In this document: piece after piece, positions 25,859 through 33,271 of the stretch | Position numbering within the stretch: position 1 is the stretch's first letter | How the letters are laid out: each line of letters begins with the position of its first letter | Assembly: GCF_000184705.1 (NCBI RefSeq) | Contig: NC_014831.1 | Coordinates: 2,418,001 to 2,482,000 of the forward strand | Source: Thermaerobacter marianensis DSM 12885 | GTDB taxonomy: Bacteria > Bacillota > Sulfobacillia > Thermaerobacterales > Thermaerobacteraceae | Reading direction: 5' to 3' | Length of the DNA: 64,000 nt | Translations under genes and position numbers: made by a program | Notes under the pieces: generated by a model | What the model saw: only the letters and a program-made list of their open reading frames with translations | The model's database searches: none | What the model was told of the DNA's origin: nothing

Positions 25859-26021
25859 GCGCGGAGCGGCGCCAAGCTCCGCGGGGGACCGCCCCGCCCT
25901 TCCCAAGACCGCCGGCCTCCGGCTACCATGGGACTAGCACCCCGGCCGTCGCCACAGCGACCGGCCACGCCCAGGATGCCGGGGCCTTCACGGGTACACC
26001 AGAGAATTCACGGTTTGCGCG

Positions 26022-26048
26022 TATTGATCGAATTGAGCGCATTGAGAC
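26022..26048. repeat. 9-base unit, three tandem copies
   Basis: TATTGATCG, AATTGAGCG and CATTGAGAC follow one another at 26022-26030, 26031-26039 and 26040-26048. They lie directly upstream of the ribosome site of the BdbD-like gene and are much richer in A+T than the surroundings. Confidence 0.75.
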
Positions 26049-26065
26049 AAGAAAGGACGGATAGC

Positions 26066-26968
26066 TTGACCCGCAAGTCCACCCCGCCCGCGGGCACCCC
26101 TCCCGCCGGCGCCCGCGGCGAAGCCGCCGGTCAGCCAGCCCGTCGCCCGCGGCGGTCGAACCCGGCGGGCTACGGCCGTGCCGCCCGCCACGAGCAGGAA
26201 GCCCGCCGCCGGCGGCTGCGCTGGCTCACCCTGGCCACCGCCGGCGTCGTGGTGCTGGCCGTGGCCCTGGCCGTCGCCGCCACCCGCCGCGGCGAGGCAC
26301 CGGCGTCGCCCGACGTCTTCCAGCTCGACCGCCAGCCCATGCTGGGTTCCGCCGGCGCGCCGGTCACCGTGGTGGAGTTCGCGGATTTCAAGTGCCCGTA
26401 CTGCCGCGAATTCGCCATGAACGAGTTCCCGCGGTTCCGGGAAGCCTACATCGACACCGGCAAGGTGCGCTTCTACTTCATCAATTACCCTTTCATCGGG
26501 CCCGACTCCGACACCGCCGCCCAGGCACTGGAGGCCATCTACGCCCAGGCGCCTGAGGGCGTGTGGGCCTTCATCGACCGGGTGATGCAGCTCCAGGGAC
26601 CCGAAGACCAGCAGTGGGCCACGCCGGAGTTCCTGGTCGACGCGGCGCGGCAGGCCGTGCCGGGCATCGACGCCGAGCGCCTGGCCCAGGACCTGCGGTC
26701 GGGCCGCTACCGTGACGCGGTGGAGGCCGACCGGGCCATCGCCCGCCGGGTGGGCGTCCAGGGTACGCCGGCGCTCTTCGTCAACGGCCGGTTCGTCCCC
26801 GACTGGTCCTTCGAGGGCTTAAGCGCGGCGGTGGACGAGGCCCTGGCGGCCCAGGACCAGGGCGACCGCGGCGAGGGCAGCACCGGTGAGGGCGGCAGCT
26901 CCGAGGACGGCAGCGGCAAGGGCAGCTCCGGCGGGCAGGGCGCGGGCGGCACGGCCAGCGGAAGCTGA
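26066..26968 (+). CDS. DsbA-family thiol:disulfide oxidoreductase (BdbD-like)
   Basis: A 300-residue membrane-anchored thioredoxin-fold protein. Basic cytoplasmic N-terminus (1-50), one membrane segment LRWLTLATAGVVVLAVALAV (51-70), then the extracytoplasmic DsbA-like domain with the redox motif EFADFKCPYCREF (Cys110, Cys113), YFINYPFIGPDSD, and the cis-Pro loop GVQGTPALFVNGRFVPDW. The tail is a Gly/Ser/Glu/Asp-rich linker. It should oxidise exported proteins to form disulfides. TTG at 26066 is chosen because GAAAGGACGG stands at the right distance; the open frame continues upstream into the 9-base repeats without similarity. It pairs with the BdbC gene 153 bases downstream. Confidence 0.9.
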   Translation: MTRKSTPPAGTPPAGARGEAAGQPARRPRRSNPAGYGRAARHEQEARRRRLRWLTLATAGVVVLAVALAVAATRRGEAPASPDVFQLDRQPMLGSAGAPVTVVEFADFKCPYCREFAMNEFPRFREAYIDTGKVRFYFINYPFIGPDSDTAAQALEAIYAQAPEGVWAFIDRVMQLQGPEDQQWATPEFLVDAARQAVPGIDAERLAQDLRSGRYRDAVEADRAIARRVGVQGTPALFVNGRFVPDWSFEGLSAAVDEALAAQDQGDRGEGSTGEGGSSEDGSGKGSSGGQGAGGTASGS

Positions 26969-27083
26969 CGGATGGCTAGCGCGCGGAGCAGGCTGGCCAC
27001 CGCCCCGTGCGGGCCCGGCGGCAGCGCCTGGACGGTCGCGAACCCTGGCTGGGACGGGGAAGGCCGTTCCCTCCCCAACAACC

Positions 27084-27119
27084 CTCGAAGCGGACGAAGC
27101 GCTCGAAGCGGAGGAAGCG
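27084..27119. repeat. 9-base unit, four tandem copies
   Basis: CTCGAAGCG, GACGAAGCG, CTCGAAGCG and GAGGAAGCG occupy 27084-27119 without gaps. The last copy supplies the GGAAG ribosome site of the BdbC gene, whose GTG follows two bases later. Confidence 0.85.
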
Positions 27120-27121
27120 CC

Positions 27122-27568
27122 GTGCGCCGGTTCTTCCAGATCTACGGGCTCTACCTGGCGTGGCTGGTGTCGGTGGTGGCCACCCTGGGGAGCCTCTACT
27201 TCAGCGAGGTCATGGGGTTCGTCCCCTGCAAGCTGTGCTGGTGGCAGCGGATCTTCATGTACCCGCAGGCGCTGCTGCTGGGCATGGCCAGCTACCGCGA
27301 CGACCGGCGGGTGATCCCCTACCTGTGGCCGTTGAGCGCCGTGGGTGGGTCCATCTCGGCCTTCCACTACGTCCAGGAGCAGCTACCGGGCCTGCGGCTG
27401 CCCGTCTGCGGGGCCGACGTCTCCTGCTTCACCCCCTGGATCGACTGGTTCGGGTTCATCACCATCCCCTTCATGGCCCTGACGGCCTTCACGCTGATCC
27501 TGATCTGCCTCGCCCTGGCCCGCACGGCCCCGGATTCCGCGGCGGGCCAGGGCACGGATCCGGCGTAA
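27122..27568 (+). CDS. bdbC: DsbB/BdbC-family disulfide bond formation protein
   Basis: A 148-residue four-helix membrane protein that re-oxidises the DsbA-like partner and passes electrons to quinone. First redox pair: FVPCKLCWWQR (Cys36, Cys39). Second pair: Cys96 and Cys102 in LPVCGADVSC. Helices: YGLYLAWLVSVVATLGSLYF, YPQALLLGMASY, LWPLSAVGGSISAFHYVQEQ and FGFITIPFMALTAFTLILIC. Length matches B. subtilis BdbC (about 140). GTG at 27122 follows the GGAGGAAGC provided by the 9-base repeat; the open frame further upstream (26972) has no hydrophobic or conserved sequence. Same strand and immediate neighbour of the BdbD-like gene. Confidence 0.93.
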   Translation: MRRFFQIYGLYLAWLVSVVATLGSLYFSEVMGFVPCKLCWWQRIFMYPQALLLGMASYRDDRRVIPYLWPLSAVGGSISAFHYVQEQLPGLRLPVCGADVSCFTPWIDWFGFITIPFMALTAFTLILICLALARTAPDSAAGQGTDPA

Positions 27569-27615
27569 ATCCTGGGCCTGCGCCTCACCCCAGCGACGGC
27601 GGCCGAGGCCGGCCC

Positions 27616-27649
27616 CAAAATCAAAGGCGCCGCACCGAAGTGCGGCGCC
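27616..27649 (-). terminator. intrinsic terminator of the cold-shock gene
   Basis: On the minus strand GGCGCCGCAC and GTGCGGCGCC (27640-27649 and 27626-27635) form a perfect 10-bp stem with a TTCG tetraloop, followed by TTTGATTTT. It begins 24 bases past the stop. On the plus strand it could also stop bdbC transcription. Confidence 0.88.
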
Positions 27650-27672
27650 CGTTCGGATTCCGGTTCTGGGGC

Positions 27673-27873
27673 TTACAGAACGACGACGTTCTGCGCCTTG
27701 GGGCCCTTCTCACCCTCGACCACGTCGAAGGTGACCTTCTGGCCCTCCTCCAGCGTCCGGTAACCGGTGCCGACGATCGCGGAGAAGTGGACGAACACGT
27801 CGCCCTGGCCATCGTCGCGGGTGATGAAGCCGTAACCCTTCTCCGCATTGAACCACTTGACTGTCCCGGTCAA
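27673..27873 (-). CDS. cold-shock protein (CspA family)
   Basis: A 66-residue single-stranded nucleic-acid-binding OB-fold protein. [20 protein letters not shown] contains RNP1 (KGYGFI) and [17 protein letters not shown] contains RNP2 (VFVHF). The tail reads [20 protein letters not shown]. It acts as an RNA chaperone. TTG at 27873 is the start: GGAGG stands eight bases upstream and the usual family N-terminus (M-x-G-T-V-K-W-F-N) begins there. It has its own promoter, a leader of about 160 bases and a clean terminator, hence monocistronic. Long leaders are usual for csp messages and could be temperature-responsive. Confidence 0.95.
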   Translation of the reverse strand: MTGTVKWFNAEKGYGFITRDDGQGDVFVHFSAIVGTGYRTLEEGQKVTFDVVEGEKGPKAQNVVVL

Positions 27874-28040
27874 ACCGCGGATACCTCCGTACCGATATGA
27901 GACTCGCTAGCCGGGATTGCGCCCCGGACCCCGCTTCGCCGGTTGCGGGTGCCGGCCCCCGCTGTCCCGATGGCCGGGTCCGGGTCGCGACGGTGAAGCC
28001 CGATCGTCGAGACCGGCCTACCGAACGGCTAACTATTCGC

Positions 28041-28049
28041 ATTTTACCA
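28041..28049 (-). promoter_or_regulatory. extended -10 promoter of the cold-shock gene
   Basis: On the minus strand TGGTAAAAT, a TGn-extended -10, predicts a start near 28034 and a leader of about 160 bases. The same TGn-TAAAAT form occurs before the heptose operon. Confidence 0.55.
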
Positions 28050-28078
28050 CACGCCGCGTCCATGCACTACACCAAATT

Positions 28079-29335
28079 TTACGGCAACGGCTGCAGCGAC
28101 GCACCGCCCATGACCCGCGCCACCAGGGGCACGCCGCCGATGCGATACAGGTAACGCCACAAGGTGGCGGACTTGAGCACCCGCGCCGCACGGCCGGTAA
28201 CCCGGTACCCGTTGCGCAGCAGGCCCACGCCGTCCCGCCGCCCCAGGCTGATCACCGTGCCCAGCAGGTGGGGCCGGAAGGGTTCCACGGGCTGGCCGCG
28301 CAGCCGCCGCGTCAGGGCCCGCGCCAGGTACTCGCCCTGCTGGAGCGCCACCTGGGCCGTGGGCGGCAGGGGCCGGCCGTCGTCGCCGGGGAAGGCGGCC
28401 GCGTCGCCCGCCAGGTACACGCCCTCGCAGCCGCGGGCCGCCAGGTCCCGCTCCACCAGCGCGCGACCGCGCTTGTCGACCTCGAACCCGGCCTGTTCGA
28501 CCAGGCGGTGGGCACGCACGCCGCCCGTCCAGATCACCGTGCCCGCCTCCAGCCGGCGCCCGTCGGCCAGGATCACGTGGCGTGGCGTCACCTCGGCGAT
28601 GGGCGTGCCGGTGATCACCCGGACCCCCACCCGCTCCAGGAACCGGGTGACGTAACGGACCAGGGGGGGATCGAACCCGGGCAACAACGTGGGTGCCGCC
28701 TCCACCAGGTAGATCTCGATGGCGCCGGGGGCCACCCCCGTCGCCCGCGCCAGGTCGTGCCGGACCTCGGCCAGCTCGGCAGCCAGTTCGACCCCCGTGT
28801 AACCGCCCCCGCCGATGACGATGCGCCGCCCCTCGGGACCCATCTCGCCGGCGGCATAGCGGGCCAGGTGGTGCTCCACCGTGCTGCGGATCAGCGGACC
28901 CGACGACAGGTCCCGCACCGTCAGCGCCCGTTCCTCCAGCCCGGCGATGCCGAAGAAGAGGGGCTCGCTGCCCACCGCCACCACCAGCAGGTCGGCCTGG
29001 AGGCGGCGGCGGGCCCCCGTGGCCCGGTCCTCCACCTCCACCACGCGCCGGCGCGGGTCGATGGCCGTTGCCCGCCCCAGCCACAGCCGCACGTTGGGCG
29101 GCAGGTAGGGAGCCAGCGGCAGGGCGACGCGCTCCCGCTGGCGCGGCCGCGCCACAGGCTCGTGGAGCAGTGTTGTAAAGTAGTGATATGAATAGGGGTT
29201 GACCAGGGTTACCCGGGCCGGCGCCGCCCCCAACCCGCGGGCCACGGCGAAGCCGGCGTAACCCGCACCCAGGATCACCACATGGGGTGGGCCGTATCGG
29301 GATGCCCCGGCCGGGCCCCGCGCCCGGTCGCCCAC
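28079..29335 (-). CDS. type II NADH dehydrogenase (NDH-2)
   Basis: A 418-residue FAD-dependent, non-proton-pumping NADH:quinone oxidoreductase at the inner face of the membrane. FAD Rossmann motif: PHVVILGAGYAGFAVARGLG at residues about 17-36. NADH motif: GRRIVIGGGGYTGVELAAEL mid-protein. FAD-binding C-terminal motif: GVYLAGDAAAFPGDDGRPLP followed by TAQVALQQGEYLAR, with the quinone-site AQ-Q pattern typical of NDH-2. VAVGSEPLFFGIAGLEERAL and GTVIWTGGVRAHRL fit the family. The C-terminal 50 residues form the membrane-binding region. GTG at 29335 follows GAGGAGGGAATGCC. Divergent from the HPr gene with only 63 bases between start codons. Confidence 0.9.
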   Translation of the reverse strand: MGDRARGPAGASRYGPPHVVILGAGYAGFAVARGLGAAPARVTLVNPYSYHYFTTLLHEPVARPRQRERVALPLAPYLPPNVRLWLGRATAIDPRRRVVEVEDRATGARRRLQADLLVVAVGSEPLFFGIAGLEERALTVRDLSSGPLIRSTVEHHLARYAAGEMGPEGRRIVIGGGGYTGVELAAELAEVRHDLARATGVAPGAIEIYLVEAAPTLLPGFDPPLVRYVTRFLERVGVRVITGTPIAEVTPRHVILADGRRLEAGTVIWTGGVRAHRLVEQAGFEVDKRGRALVERDLAARGCEGVYLAGDAAAFPGDDGRPLPPTAQVALQQGEYLARALTRRLRGQPVEPFRPHLLGTVISLGRRDGVGLLRNGYRVTGRAARVLKSATLWRYLYRIGGVPLVARVMGGASLQPLP

Positions 29336-29398
29336 GGCATTCCCTCCTCGGCCTTAGGGTGTCCCGCCCGCGGTGCCACCCCCAGAAAGGGGTTCCCC

Positions 29399-29668
29399 AT
29401 GGCAGAAGTCACCGTCACCATCCAGCATCCCACGGGCCTGCACGCGCGCCCGGCCGCCCTGTTCGTCCAGACCGCCAGCCGCTTCCGCAGCCAGATCGAG
29501 GTGCAGGCCAACGGCAAGACCGCCAACGCCAAGAGCATGATGGCCATCCTGAGCCTAGGGGCGCGCCAGGGCACGGCCCTGACCATCCGCGCCGAAGGGG
29601 ACGACGCCGGCGACGCCGTGGCCGCCCTCAAGGAACTGGTGGAGACCAACTTTGGCGAAGGGTCGTGA
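29399..29668 (+). CDS. ptsH: phosphocarrier protein HPr
   Basis: An 89-residue HPr. The phospho-accepting His15 is in IQHPTGLHARPAALF and the regulatory Ser46 in KTANAKSMMAILSLG; both are needed for the Gram-positive HPr kinase/CcpA circuit. The C-terminal part reads GDDAGDAVAALKELVETNFG. HPr relays phosphate from enzyme I to PTS permeases. ATG at 29399 follows GAAAGGGG. The gene is followed five bases later by enzyme I. No PTS enzyme II gene is in the window. Confidence 0.95.
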   Translation: MAEVTVTIQHPTGLHARPAALFVQTASRFRSQIEVQANGKTANAKSMMAILSLGARQGTALTIRAEGDDAGDAVAALKELVETNFGEGS

Positions 29669-29672
29669 TGCC

Positions 29673-31565
29673 GTGCAGGACGAACCGGCTGCGCCGCACG
29701 CAGATGCGCCCGGGAGCGCGCCGGGGGCTGCGCCCGGGGGTGCACCGGCGGAGGGTTCACCCGGGCATGGGCCGGGAACGGCCCGCCATGCAACCGCCCC
29801 GGATCAGCCCCCGCCGCCCATGGCCGGCGACGCCAAGGAGCGGGTGATCGAGGGCATCGCGGCCGCCCCGGGCCTGGCCCTGGGCCCGGCCTGGGTCTAC
29901 CGCCCGCCGGACCTGACGGTCCTGCCGCCCGCGGGGCCCGTGGACCCGGAGGCCGAGTTGGGGCGCTGGGAGGCGGCCCGGCGCCAGGTGCGGGAGCGCC
30001 TGGACGAGCTGGCCGGCCGGGCGCGGGAACACGCGGGCGAGGACGAGGCGGCCATCTTCGCCGCCCACCGGCTGCTGGTGGACGATCCGGAGCTGGACGG
30101 GCAGGTACGCCAGGCCATCGCCGGCGGGCGCACCGCCGCCGCGGCCGTGGCGACCGTGACCGAATCCTTTGCCGAGAGCCTCGAACAGCTGGACGACGAG
30201 TACCTGCGCGGCCGCGCCGCCGACATCCGCGACGTAGGCCGCCAGCTGCTGGCCGCCTTGTTGGGCGTCCGCCTCGACCTGGCGCCGGAGGAACCCAGCG
30301 TCATCGTGGCCCACGATCTGGCGCCGTCGGACACCGCCCGCTGGCCGCGGGAGCGGGTCCTCGGCCTGGTCACCGAAGCCGGCGGGGCCACATCCCACGT
30401 GGCGATCCTGGCCCGCGCTGCCGGCGTGCCGGCGGTGGCGGGCGCGGCAGGCGTGGTGGCGGCCGTCACCCCGGGGCAACCGGTGGTGGTGGACGGCTCC
30501 GCCGGCCAGGTCGTCCTGCATCCCACGGTGGAGCGGCGCCAGGCGGTGGAACGGGCCCTGGCGGCCCGGGCGGAGCGGGCCCGGACCCTGGCCGCCCTGC
30601 GGGACCTGCCCGCCGTCACCCCCGACGGCCGGCGGGTGGAGCTGGCCGTCAACATCGGCCGGCCCGAGGACATCGCCGCCGCCGAGGAATTCGGCCCCGA
30701 AGGGGTGGGGCTGTTCCGCACGGAGTTCCTCTTTCTCGACCGGTCGCGGCCGCCCGGCGAGGAGACGCAGTGGCAGGCGTATGTCGCCGCCGTGCGAGCG
30801 CTGAAGGGCCGGCGGCTGGTGCTGCGCACCCTGGACGTGGGCGCCGACAAGCGGCTGCCCTTCATCGACTGGCCCGACGAGATGAACCCGGCCCTGGGCT
30901 GGCGCGGGGCGCGCCTCAGCTTGGAGCGCCCGGACCTGCTGCAGACCCAGCTGCGGGCGATGCTGCGGGCGGCGGCAGAGGGTCCGGTCAGCGTGATGTT
31001 CCCCATGGTCACCACCCTGGAGGAGGTGCGCCGGCTGCGCCACGCGGTGGAGGAGGCGGCCGCCAGCCTGGAACGGGAAGGGGTGGCGCACGGCCGGGTG
31101 GAAGTGGGGATCATGGTGGAGACACCGGCCGCCGCCCTGTCGGCCCGGGCCCTGGCCGGAGCCGTCGACTTCTTCTCCATCGGCACCAACGACCTGACCC
31201 AGTACACCCTGGCCGTCGACCGGACCAGCCAGCAGGTCGCGGCCCTCTACGACCCCCTCCATCCCGCCGTGCTGCGGCTGATCCTGGAGGTGGGCCGGGC
31301 GGCCGAGGAGGCAGGCATCTGGGCCGGCGTGTGCGGCGAGCTGGCCGGCGAGCCCCTGGCCACGCCCTTCCTGCTGGGAGCAGGGATGGCGGAACTGAGC
31401 ATGCACCCGCGGGCCCTGCCCGAGGTCAAGCGGGTGATCCGGGCCGTCCGCTACGACGAGGCGCGGCAGCTGGCCGGGGAGCTGGTCAACCTGCCCACGG
31501 GGGACGAGGTCCGCCGGCGGCTGCGGTCCTTCCTGGCCGAGCGGGGCGTAGAGCCGGAAACGTGA
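29673..31565 (+). CDS. ptsI: PTS enzyme I (phosphoenolpyruvate-protein phosphotransferase)
   Basis: A protein of about 630 residues that autophosphorylates with PEP and passes phosphate to HPr. Conserved parts: VIEGIAAAPGLALGPAWVYR after an Ala/Pro/Gly-rich start, the phospho-His domain TEAGGATSHVAILARAAGVP, PEGVGLFRTEFLFLDRSRPP, the PEP-binding LVLRTLDVGADKRLPF and MNPALGWRGARLSLERPDLL, VSVMFPMVTTLEEVRRL, VEVGIMVETPAAALSARALA and FFSIGTNDLTQYTLAVDRTS, then WAGVCGELAGEPLATPFLLG. GTG at 29673 follows GAAGGG five bases after the ptsH stop. Homologues begin near the internal ATG at 29820, but no ribosome site is visible there. Confidence 0.95.
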   Translation: MQDEPAAPHADAPGSAPGAAPGGAPAEGSPGHGPGTARHATAPDQPPPPMAGDAKERVIEGIAAAPGLALGPAWVYRPPDLTVLPPAGPVDPEAELGRWEAARRQVRERLDELAGRAREHAGEDEAAIFAAHRLLVDDPELDGQVRQAIAGGRTAAAAVATVTESFAESLEQLDDEYLRGRAADIRDVGRQLLAALLGVRLDLAPEEPSVIVAHDLAPSDTARWPRERVLGLVTEAGGATSHVAILARAAGVPAVAGAAGVVAAVTPGQPVVVDGSAGQVVLHPTVERRQAVERALAARAERARTLAALRDLPAVTPDGRRVELAVNIGRPEDIAAAEEFGPEGVGLFRTEFLFLDRSRPPGEETQWQAYVAAVRALKGRRLVLRTLDVGADKRLPFIDWPDEMNPALGWRGARLSLERPDLLQTQLRAMLRAAAEGPVSVMFPMVTTLEEVRRLRHAVEEAAASLEREGVAHGRVEVGIMVETPAAALSARALAGAVDFFSIGTNDLTQYTLAVDRTSQQVAALYDPLHPAVLRLILEVGRAAEEAGIWAGVCGELAGEPLATPFLLGAGMAELSMHPRALPEVKRVIRAVRYDEARQLAGELVNLPTGDEVRRRLRSFLAERGVEPET

Positions 31566-31622
31566 GATCGCCGGACGGGGCGTGGACTTGGGGCCCGGCC
31601 ACCCCGGGCCCACCGGGGGGGG

Positions 31623-32897
31623 ATGAGCGCCATGACACGGCGGCGCGTGGTGATCGCCGGCGGCGGCTGGGGCGGCATCAAGGCCGCCCTGGAGTTGCGC
31701 GCCCGGCTGGATCCTGGCGATGAGGTGGTGCTGATCGACCCGAACCCCGTCTTCCGCCTGGGGTTCCGCAAGACGTGGCTTCTGGTGGGCAAGACCCGGC
31801 CCGGCGAGGCCACCCGTTCCAAGCACGCCCTGGCCGCCCGCGGCATCCGCTATCTGCAGGCGCGGGTCACCGCGATCCAACCGGAGGAGCGCTGGGTCGC
31901 CGTCGAACCGGTGGCGGGCGCCGAACAGGCCGGCACGCCCCCGCGCCTGGAGTGGGACTACCTCATCGTCGCCCTGGGGGCCCAGCCCCGGCCCGACCTG
32001 GTGTCCGGCTTCACCGAGGTGCCCAACGCCTTCAACCTCTACGACCCCGACGGCGCCCTGGCCGCCGGCCGCCACCTGGCCCGCATGGAGGGCGGCCGGA
32101 TCGTGGTGGCGATCCTCGGCCTGCCGTACAAGTGCCCGCCGGCGCCCTACGAAGCCGCCCTGCTGGTCGACGAGTTCCTCCGCCACCGCGGTCACGATGG
32201 CGCCCGCGACGGCGGAGCCGGCGGCGGCCGCCCCGCCCGGGCGCCGGGGGACCTGGCCGCCTTCGAGATCGCCGTCTTCACCCCCCAGCCCGGCTCCTTG
32301 CCCGTGGCCGGCCCGGCGGGCTGCCAGGCCATCGAGTCCAGCCTGGCCCTGCGCCAGATCGCCTTCCACCCCAACCGCCGGTTCGTCCGGGTGGAACCGG
32401 GTGCCCTGGTGGACGCCGAAGGCCGCCGGGAGCCCTTCGACCTCCTGCTGGGCGTGCCGCCCCACCGCGTCCCGGCCGTGGCCGTGGAGGCGGGCCTGGC
32501 GCCGGCGGACGGGTGGATCGCCGTCGATCCCGCCACGCTCCGCACCCGGTTCCCGCGGGTGTACGCCATCGGCGACTGCACCCAGATCGCCATGGCCAAC
32601 GGCCAGCCGTTGCCGAAGGCCGGCGTCTTCGCCGAGGGGGAGGCCGTGGTGGCCGCAGCCGCCATTGCGGCCGAAGCCGCCGGTACGCCGCCGCCCGCGC
32701 CCTACCGCGGCGAGGGCTACTGCTTCCTCGAGCTGGGCGGCGGGCTGGCCACCCTGGTGCGCGGGGAGTTCCTGGCCCAGCCGGCGCCTCGGGTCGAGGT
32801 GGCCTCGCCCTCCCGGGACTTCCTGGCGCAGAAGCTGGCCTTCGAGCGGGAACGGCTGGAGGGCTGGTTCGGCCCGGACGAACCGGCCGGCGGCTAG
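31623..32897 (+). CDS. SQR-like FAD-dependent oxidoreductase
   Basis: A 424-residue flavoprotein of the sulfide:quinone oxidoreductase / flavocytochrome c sulfide dehydrogenase group. FAD motif: RRVVIAGGGWGGIKAALELR at residues about 6-25. YLIVALGAQPRPDLV and a diagnostic GLPYKCPPAPYEAALLVDEF with Cys follow; the second FAD motif is VYAIGDCTQIAMANGQPLPK then AGVFAEGEAV. The YKCPPAPYE element aligns with the catalytic-Cys region of SQR-type enzymes; whether the three-Cys relay is complete is unclear, so electron donor is open. C-terminal half is soluble with FLELGGGLATLVRGEFL. ATG at 31623 or 31632; GGGGGGG precedes the first. No partner gene next to it. Confidence 0.8.
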   Translation: MSAMTRRRVVIAGGGWGGIKAALELRARLDPGDEVVLIDPNPVFRLGFRKTWLLVGKTRPGEATRSKHALAARGIRYLQARVTAIQPEERWVAVEPVAGAEQAGTPPRLEWDYLIVALGAQPRPDLVSGFTEVPNAFNLYDPDGALAAGRHLARMEGGRIVVAILGLPYKCPPAPYEAALLVDEFLRHRGHDGARDGGAGGGRPARAPGDLAAFEIAVFTPQPGSLPVAGPAGCQAIESSLALRQIAFHPNRRFVRVEPGALVDAEGRREPFDLLLGVPPHRVPAVAVEAGLAPADGWIAVDPATLRTRFPRVYAIGDCTQIAMANGQPLPKAGVFAEGEAVVAAAAIAAEAAGTPPPAPYRGEGYCFLELGGGLATLVRGEFLAQPAPRVEVASPSRDFLAQKLAFERERLEGWFGPDEPAGG

Positions 32898-32944
32898 GCG
32901 CCGGCGCAACACCGGACATTCCCGGCGAAGTCGCCAGCCGTGGC

Positions 32945-32990
32945 GGCCCGGTGGGTAGCGTCGACGGCATCGTCGCCGACCCGCCGGGCC
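32945..32990 (+). terminator. candidate terminator hairpin
   Basis: GGCCCGGTGGGT (32945-32956) and ACCCGCCGGGCC (32979-32990) form a 12-bp stem with one G-T pair; the loop can fold further. It lies 48 bases past the flavoprotein stop. There is no T-run. Confidence 0.4.
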
Positions 32991-33128
32991 GCTCGCCGTC
33001 ACCAGGTCGCGGCGGAAGATGCCCGCCCATGGCTTCCCCATCCCGTTCGGCCTGCGGCGCCCCGGGCGGGCCGGCCAGCGGACGACTCCCGGTGGACCCG
33101 CCCCGGGGTCCCCGCTGGCCCAAGTCTC

Positions 33129-33157
33129 TTGGTGACAGGAAGGTTCCCGGCTACAAT
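33129..33157 (+). promoter_or_regulatory. sigma-A-type promoter of the MFS transporter gene
   Basis: TTGGTG at 33129-33134 and TACAAT at 33152-33157 are separated by 17 bases. Predicted start near 33164 leaves a leader of about 105 bases. Confidence 0.75.
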
Positions 33158-33271
33158 AGTTAGAGTACCGAAATATTCGGACGGCGACCGGCGAGCGCCG
33201 GCTGCCCCGGTGGCCGGACCGGGAGGCAGCCGGAGCCGGAACCCGTCCCAGGGTTGGTCGGAGGTCGACCC

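Larger units (their letters stand above)
32898..33271. other. 374-base gap upstream of the MFS gene
   Basis: No supported gene. It contains a hairpin at 32945-32990 that may end the flavoprotein transcript and the promoter at 33129-33157. Nothing else stands out. Confidence 0.5.
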
